64,000 nucleotides of DNA from Paragorgia papillata (Eukaryota > Cnidaria > Anthozoa > Scleralcyonacea > Coralliidae): the NCBI GenBank assembly GCA_035771165.1, contig JAWNZC010000321.1, positions 2,765,501 through 2,829,500 of the forward strand, written 5' to 3'. The notes beneath the pieces are model-generated. The model was not told the origin of the DNA. It worked only from the letters and a program-made list of their open reading frames with translations, and did no database searches. Positions 57,305-64,000 of the stretch are shown here, in pieces. The position numbers and the translations under genes were made by a program. Every line of letters starts with the position of its first letter. Positions within the stretch are counted from its first letter, which is position 1.

Positions 57305-57412
57305 ATAGATAAAGCCCGAGAACGAGGGCTGTATGCGATATACAGCCCCGACGACGCGAAGCGTCCGAGGGCTGTATATCGCATACAGCCCGACGTTCGA
57401 GGGTTTTATCTG
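57305..57412. repeat. near-perfect hairpin, cgagggctgtatgcgatata
   Basis: The left arm aaagcccgagaacgagggct and tgtatgcgatatacagcccc meet their inverse within 108 bp, with the loop gacgacgcgaagcgtc, which is itself self-complementary. Further agggctg-type words follow at about 57520-57545. Confidence 0.82.
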
Positions 57413-57907
57413 ACTTATTTCATGATTAAGGAGGTTTTCCAACAAAGTTTTGTCTATTTTTTCCACCTTGGACAAAGATTTTCCTAGTTTTTTCTTCATT
57501 TCTTATCTAATTAGTATTCATAGGGCTGTTTGCTGTATACAGCCCGCGGGACATCAAAGAAAACCGACTCAATCATGAAATAAGGCCCATTAATTCCTTG
57601 ATCTTTTGTTAAGTTGTGCTCCATGTAGTCTCTAGATACTGTCGTCAGGTGCATGCATTGTTCTTCAAGGATTTGGATGTGATAAACAATTTTTTGTGTG
57701 GACTGCACTGGAGAACTTACAATTAAGTGTTATCTCACAGGTGTTTTTCTGCACACTAATATCAAAGATCAGTTTTGTATTTCATGCCATGCGCCCAATG
57801 CGTGTACAATATGTGTGGGCTATGAAATGCTTTAGTCATGTGTAACGACTTGTAACCCTGGCTCACAATTCATATCGTGAGAATATAACTTATATATACA
57901 TGTAGTA

Positions 57908-58374
57908 CCGTAATTTCTCTATTAAGCCCCCGGGGGACTTATTTTCCCCAAGCATCTTTGAGGGGGGGGGGGGGGCTTAATGAAGAGGGGGGCTTATTGG
58001 AGAGGTGGGCTTATTTCAAATTTGTACAAAAAAGTCCGTTTGCACGTTTGATTCTCTTTTATTTACCAACATAACATTTTAAACAAGGTACAAAGACGTT
58101 ACTTCAGTGATCACTATCGTACCCTCTGACTACACACTAAACTAAGGAAATAATTAACATAAATGTTTTTCCCACCTGTCCTCTGGCTACTCGGCAAACT
58201 ACCGTAAGGTTAACATAAAGGTTTCTTTCGTGAATTCATATATTACGTATTATTATTGTTATTGGAAATACGTCTATTCAATAATGTCAAGAATCAAGGG
58301 GGGGGGCTTAATAATTTTCTGCTTCCAGAAAGGGGGCCTTATTAGAAGAGGGGGGCTTAATAGGGAAATTACGG
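57908..58374. mobile_element. TA-flanked MITE with ggggggctta repeats
   Basis: Ends CCGTAATTTCTCTATTAAGC and CCGTAATTTCCCTATTAAGC (inverse), flanked by TA at 57906-57907 and 58375-58376. Subterminal ggggggcttaat/ggggggcttatt words occur at both ends in the same direction (near 57968, 57990, 58004, 58301, 58333 and 58350). Confidence 0.88.
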
Positions 58375-58379
58375 TACAT

Positions 58380-60350
58380 GCATGGTAACAATGGATTAAC
58401 TCATTAATATGCATGGCCGTTTCAGTTATTAATACTGCTTCAAATATATACCATTCTACAACTGACAGGTGTGAAAATTGAAGGTTTGACAGGCGAAAAA
58501 CAGGGTTCGAGATTTTACATTGGTATAGCTCAGTATCATAGAATACCAACATATTTACGAGTTTATTTTGGATATGAAATATCAAACCTTTCAGTCGAAC
58601 ACCATGAAAAATTGGAATGCATTACAAACACACAAACTTCAGTCAATTACTCAATTAGTTAGCCTTTCGATCATTGGAAACTGAGACATACTGCATGCTC
58701 ATTTTACTCAAGCTGGCATGTTTTGTAAGAACCTGGAACCGTCAGGTGACAAAATGCATTATTCAAAATCATTTCAAATTGCTGCCAAGTAAGGACTGGC
58801 ATTACTTTTATGACCAATTAGTTTTAATAGTTTAGGACTTTATAAGTTAGCTGAGCTCTCAATATTAAAAATTAAAATGTTATTATCAAAATGTTTTGAA
58901 GCAAACGTTTTTGATCAATGTGAACATTGTGATTATACAAGAGAAATATGGCGTACAATACATATAAATCTGAAGACGATTTCGTCGATAAATAACATTT
59001 GTTTCTAAATTTAGATCTTTTAAACGTTTTTGACTTTGTTTTCATGCAGCAATGACTTGTAAACACGTGATTTGCGCCAGACTTGGCGCTGCACGCAATG
59101 TGGCTACCTACGTGTATATAGATAACAAGTCTTGACGCTAGCGTGACCCAATCTATTTTTTAACTACATTTCTATGCATCGGACGATAAATTTTAAGATT
59201 TCGAGACAGGAGACAGTCACAATATTAAATATTCCTAAATTATTATAGTGTATCGTTCGTTCGTGTTACAATGACGTGCCACTTTATTCATTTCATTCGC
59301 TGGAACTTTCTCGATTCAGCCTTTCAACATGTACTACAAATAGACGTTACAAACACTTTTTTATAGGAAAGTTCATATATAATCTATCAACTTAGGTTAT
59401 TAAGATTGATCAATTTAGATTATTAAGACCATAATCCACACTGCTAGTTGCCTTTCAACTAGTTTATTTCTTAAGTTGAATTATTAAAGTCTGCACGCCA
59501 GCTTAGAAGAATTGTGTTCGTATAGTTTTCATTTGTGACGAGTCAAGCAAACGAAAAAATACAAATTAGACATACAAAGGCGTACAGCATGCAGACCTAT
59601 GTTGTTTTACATATCAAGTAAATAATTTATCTAAAATTGCGTGCAAGGTCGTGAATTCTTGTTCGTAACATCTAAGCCACAAAATTAAGTGATGACAGTA
59701 AACTAATCGCTCAAATATTCAACGATGAAGGATAGAAGATTTCTGAAGAATATCTAGCTGCCAAGAAATTGTCTGCCGTAAAAGAATAGCGTATGGTTTA
59801 CTTATAGAGCACAAATAAATAAGTTCGACATTATTGTAATGGAAACAAGTAGTAATCTCTTTTGTACAAGAGAATTTTACATTGTAGGAAAGAAAAAAGA
59901 CAAGTTGCGTGTTGATTACAGAATAATCATGACCCAAATGTAATTTGTTTTCACAAGGTGTTGAATAGTCCACGAGTCGTCGTCTGGGAAGAATTTGGGG
60001 GATATACTGGCTGAATATGCTGCTATTTTTTAGCCAATAATTTGCACGTTTTAGAGTTTAATAAAATAAAATGACACGTATAGATTACTTTTACGGCTTC
60101 TTTGTTATATTATTCTCCTTAAACATTCCTACAACCCTCATGTTGGAGTACCATTTATTATTCTATTTTTGTCCGGTATTTCTTGGACACGTTTGTAAAG
60201 TAATGTTGTGTCATTTAAATATTTTAAATATCCCACATAAATGAATCTTTAAAATGTTTTGTTAAAAGATTGGTAATGTCTTAAAATAAATGACATTCTA
60301 ACAACAACAGAAACATTTTCCGTTAGAGTAAGAATAATAAAACTGCACTG
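58380..60350. other. intergenic, no gene seen
   Basis: A 63-codon open segment at 58471-58662 has an acceptor-like start, but it does not fit the phase of the unknown gene's last candidate exon. No gene or element is called. Confidence 0.4.
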
Positions 60351-60362
60351 TAAATAATGGTA

Positions 60363-60395
60363 CACTATTATTATTATTATTATTATTATTATTAT
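60363..60395. repeat. (ATT)n microsatellite before a LINE fragment
   Basis: About ten ATT units directly abutting the 5'-truncated LINE fragment. Confidence 0.95.
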
Positions 60396-60775
60396 CATAA
60401 ATATCTAGAACTTATTAACGAACAGCACAAAAATTATGAAAAAGTAAAATTTATAAATTTATCTATCAGTTCGCTTGGAGTTTTTAATCAGTCAGCTGTA
60501 GACTTTATTGAAATGCTGAAAGACCTGAAATTTGACGAACGATGTAGAAAGTACTATACTCAGAAAATTATGAACACTTGCATAAGGACCTCTTACTATA
60601 TATTTTGTAAACGTAACAAAAAATGGGATGACCCGACTTTAATGTCATACTAATATTTTTATATCGTATAGTGTTAATTCAAGTAGACATTGGTAAACTA
60701 CCTGTAAAAGAGAGGTTTATCATTGTAGTATACGTAAATCATAAACAAATAAAGTTTCCATTATCATTATCATTA
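60396..60775 (+). pseudogene. REL-type LINE 3' fragment, copy 1
   Basis: It encodes the extreme C-terminus (HKYLELINEQHKNYEKVKFI and onward, stop at 60651-60653) and the 3' UTR ending aaataaagtttcc. It is homologous at protein and UTR level to 61134-62160 (there KYLDLVNEKQRNYEKVKFIN). 5'-truncated, with microsatellite on both sides. Confidence 0.85.
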
Positions 60776-60975
60776 TCATCATCATCATCATCATCATTAT
60801 CATTATCATCATTATTATTATCATTATTATTATCATTATTATTATCATTATTATTATCATTATTATTATCATTATTATTATCATTATTATTATTATTCGT
60901 GTTATTAGCGTTATTAATGTTATTCGTGTTATTAGTGTTATTGTTATTTATTATTAATATTATTATTATTTTTTA
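60764..60975. repeat. (ATT/ATC)n microsatellite tail
   Basis: It runs from the 3' end of the LINE fragment: attatc and atc units first, then attattatc and att variants. Open frames rich in S/L are by-products. Confidence 0.93.
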
Positions 60976-60993
60976 ATAATGATAATAATTTAA

Positions 60994-61130
60994 AGTGCCC
61001 ATGAAACGAAAATTAAGTTTGTCTTATTTGAAAGAACACTTAAAATGATAGAGTAACATATTTTGAAGTTTTTCCGTTTCCTTGCTTCGTTCTCGAGATA
61101 TTTCAGTTTGTTTGATATGCAAATTAAACA
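60994..61130. mobile_element. one end of a TTAA-type element, truncated
   Basis: TTAA at 60990-60993 followed by AGTGCCCATGAAACGAAAAT, like the AGTGCCTATG end at 44350. No inverse partner end was found before the LINE starts at about 61134. Probably broken by that insertion. Confidence 0.5.
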
Positions 61131-61133
61131 TTT

Positions 61134-62160
61134 GTGCATAATGAGTTATTGAAAAATTTGCTAAAATCTTCGCCAAATGAAGATATCAGAAATCTATGGA
61201 AGGACACGGGCAACAACAAAAATGTGCAATACGACACATACAAAAACACTAAAGATGTTTTGAAAGCCGTCAGAAAAGAGCACGAAGACAGGCTTCAAAA
61301 TCACCTCGTTTCACAAGGTTCTTTCTTTTCAAATATCATTGAACATTCTACATCCACGTTCAACTCCATATGGTCTTCCATCCAACGCAACCTCCCCAAG
61401 AACATCTTCAACTTCACCATTCGATACATCAACAACACACTCCCGACACGCAATAATTTATCGAAATGGGGAATCTCTCCAACATCTGATTGCTTTTTCT
61501 GCTCGACACCTGAAACCTTACTCCACGTTGTCGCAGGATGCAAAACATACCTGGAAGAAGGTCGATTCACATGGCGCCATGACTCCGTTCTTAATTTCAT
61601 TGCATACACACACTTCAATCCGTACAACATTCCACTCTTTATGTTGACCTCCCTGGTTTCAACAGCCCCTCAGTTCTCACGGGAGATGAGTTGCGTCCTG
61701 ACCTTCTTTTAACCATTGAAAACAAATATCTTTACATCCTTGAGCTCACCGTCGGATTTGAGTCCAATCTTCACCGCAACGCCACCCGTAAGAAACACAA
61801 ATATCTCGATTTAGTTAACGAAAAACAAAGAAACTATGAAAAGGTTAAGTTCATAAATCTATCTCTGAGTGCACTTGGAATTTTCGGACAGTCATCAATG
61901 GATTTCATTGAAATGCTAAAAGACTTTAAAATTCGACACTCCCTGTAGAAAGTATATCGTAAAGAAAACCATCAACATGTCAATAAGAACCTCGTATTAT
62001 GTATTTTGTCGACGTAACAAAGCATGGAATAACCCGAAACTAATGACATTCTAAGATTTTTATTCTCGTGTAGCATCAGTTCAAATAGTCAGTGGTAAAC
62101 TACCTGTAAAAGCGAGGTTTATCATTGTAATTTCTACGTTTAATGACCAATAAATAAAGT
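61134..62160 (+). pseudogene. REL-type LINE 3' fragment, copy 2 (R4/Dong-like)
   Basis: The frame from 61134 carries FTIRYINNTLPTRNNLSKWG and a CX2C-type zinc motif (CFFCSTPETLLHVVAGC). A shift near 61700 leads into RPDLLLTIENKYLYILELTV, the PD..E/D core of a restriction-like endonuclease, and then KYLDLVNEKQRNYEKVKFIN. Another shift near 61945 precedes the stop at 62052-62054. Zinc motif plus restriction-like endonuclease after the RT defines the R2/R4-type LINEs. The RT is missing (5' truncation). The 3' UTR ends aataaagtttac and passes into (ATT)n. Confidence 0.85.
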
Positions 62161-62163
62161 TTA

Positions 62164-62165
<2 letters not shown>

Positions 62166-62227
<62 letters not shown>

Positions 62228-62255
62228 GTTATTGTTATTATTATTATTATTTTAA

Positions 62256-62301
<46 letters not shown>
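62166..62301. repeat. (ATT)n microsatellite tail, about 135 bp
   Basis: Follows LINE copy 2 directly. A few gtt and ttaattt interruptions. Confidence 0.95.
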
Positions 62302-62302
<1 letters not shown>

Positions 62303-64000
62303 AAGCTTTACTAAGCTGCAACTACATTGTCATAGCTCGTGATGTTGCTCGGAACGAATTTTAACTCATTCCTGTCCGAGGGCTTCTCCAGAGGTGAATA
62401 AAATCGTCTGGCGTTAGCCAGAATAAAATACTAAAGACCAATTCGGACAGGAAAGAGTTAATATAGTGTGAAATATAGGCGTGAATACATTGACATGTTA
62501 AAAAACATAGGATGGCATGCAATTCAACAAGTGATAAAACAAAACAAAAGTTGAATGCATGAACATCGCCTCTCAACGATACAGTACATTAATCTTGTAA
62601 TTAAAAGTGTCAAAAACACTTGAGCCTTGAAACTGAATAACTTTATAATGACAGAAGTGGGACCTGAGTACGTTTCGAGATTTTGAGAGGACTTAAAATT
62701 GTTGTCATCCTAGTGCATGCGATCGAGTAGACGTCTTACAAAAGATTGAATCATATAGCCTCACACAAAGAATGGTTCAATACATTCGTAAGTCAATCGA
62801 TTCGATCGCATACATCAGATGATAAATATCGCAGCAAAAATCGCCTGTGTAAACGAGCGTGTATACGTGCATGACTCCATTTGATGTGAAACTGCAACAT
62901 ATAGCTTCCGAAAACGGACACACTCAACGTTTTTAAGTAATTATGTGCGCAATTTTTACATCATTTGAGATGATTTAACGCGCTTTTTAAGAAAAGAAGT
63001 TATATCTCTATCAGCATTGCAATGCTTGCATGGGTTGCGCCTTATTCCCGTTCCCAATATCTCTATGGTAGAGAAGTACCGCCAGAACTGTCTATTTAGG
63101 CGATTGTCAATAATCGTTCGTCTCTATTTGTGTTTGTTAATTATATTTCATCGACAAAGTGCTCGAGAAATGTATAAGACGTTAAGTAGGATGATGGATA
63201 ATGGGATAATGATTGTTTCGTCTTCATTGGCGACGAATGCAAATATTGTTCACTTTTTCACAAGAATCTATATTTATACGAAATTACACCAACGGATTGT
63301 TGCTGGATTCCAACACGTCTTTTTTGTTTCTTTTTGTTTGGGGCAACCAATGTAATATTGTAAAACTATCTATAAGTATAGATTGAAATACAACGATATG
63401 TCGGTGGAATAATGATCCGTGTAATTATACACTGCGTATACGACAGTCGATAGTTATTGAGCATATCAAACTGCTGAGCATACATACATACATACATATA
63501 CATACATACATACATACATGGATGGATGGAGACTTCAATTGTGGCTTTCCATAACAATGGTTTTCTTATCATTGTGGGACTGGAAAATATAATAAACGAA
63601 ATAAACAAATAAAAACTAGAACAATACAGTTTTAACGTAATGAAATGCCAATTATCGTGTTAACTAGATCTGAGCTTGTCGTCATCTGAGCTTGTCGTCA
63701 TCTTGTGGTTGCTTAGCTACTGTATTTGTGTACTACTTTTCAAGATATTTCAGAGGCTCCATGAGTACAATGGTTCAAATATTGTCTCGAAAATTTCAAA
63801 TCATAGACTGTTTTGTATATTTTTCTTGAAAACCAGCACCCAGAGAAATGAAATGGTAATAGTTTCTCGGAAAATCACATATCCGTGCGTCGTGACGTAA
63901 CTAACATGTTCAGTTTGATCTTTCAACGTTTGACAGTTCTAGACTAAAATCTTTGTTATGTGCATATAGACATTACGGTCACTCAAGGTTTTGCTATAGT
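62302..64000. other. intergenic, no gene seen
   Basis: Short open frames only; the longest (112 codons, 63017-63355) has no recognised domain. A (CATA)n microsatellite lies at about 63480-63520, and a tctgagcttgtcgtca duplication at 63669-63702. Confidence 0.45.

Noticed and set aside
58471..58662. 63-codon open segment starting near an acceptor-like site, considered as the next exon after 56780
   Set aside because: The phase left by 56780 would bring an immediate stop; no other link was found.
60671..60976. 101-codon frame rich in L and S
   Set aside because: It is mostly the (ATT/ATC)n microsatellite following the LINE fragment.
63017..63355. 112-codon frame near the end of the window
   Set aside because: No domain, AT-rich composition and no splice or promoter support; treated as chance.

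Overview
This is a window of animal nuclear DNA: AT-rich, intron-containing and dominated by transposable elements. No bacterial operon, CRISPR array, rRNA or convincing tRNA was seen. The mix fits an anthozoan cnidarian (sea anemone, coral or octocoral). It includes a single-exon secreted MACPF protein of the cnidarian type, a BEL/Pao LTR retroelement, a THAP-domain DNA transposon with TTAA target sites, LINEs, and very many short palindromic DNA elements. The taxon is an inference; no species marker is present.

Three host genes can be supported. (1) An intact, apparently intronless gene at 8974-10272 (+) encodes a 432-residue secreted MACPF pore-former-type protein with a signal peptide and a cysteine-rich C-terminus. 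(2) A three-exon gene on the minus strand (38394-50204) reconstructs, with matching splice phases, to a 364-residue ankyrin-repeat protein ending in a SOCS box (ASB family, an expected Cullin-5 substrate adaptor). (3) A divergently transcribed, unrecognised gene starts at 51110 (+), about 0.9 kb from the ASB start codon. Its first exon and two later candidate exons (about 56.5-56.8 kb) are visible, but no continuous model could be completed.

Layout. 0-8.3 kb: repeats, poly-C/G tracts, a hAT-type MITE with a clean 8-bp duplication, and two members of a family with G-rich inverted ends. 8.3-10.8 kb: the MACPF gene. 11.3-12.3 kb: a third member of the G-rich family. 12.57-23.2 kb: a minisatellite split by a decayed BEL/Pao element. 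One LTR of that element is itself split by a foldback element, which carries a Kolobok-like THAP transposon in one arm and a TA-flanked MITE in its centre. 23.2-38.3 kb: a 5' fragment of an APE-type LINE, an array of short palindromes, many MITEs and a long pentanucleotide tract. 38.4-50.2 kb: the ASB gene, its introns filled with MITEs, a hAT element and a 20-bp minisatellite. 50.2-57 kb: a bidirectional promoter region and the unknown gene. 57-64 kb: MITEs, then two 3' fragments of a LINE with a restriction-like endonuclease, set among (ATT)n microsatellites.

The window is mainly a record of layered transposition. Several insertions are supported by target-site duplications read directly from the sequence: 4-bp TTAA twice, 8-bp twice, 9-bp once, TA several times and 5-bp once. 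Family names for the MITEs rest on terminal motifs and duplication length only, because no database search was possible.
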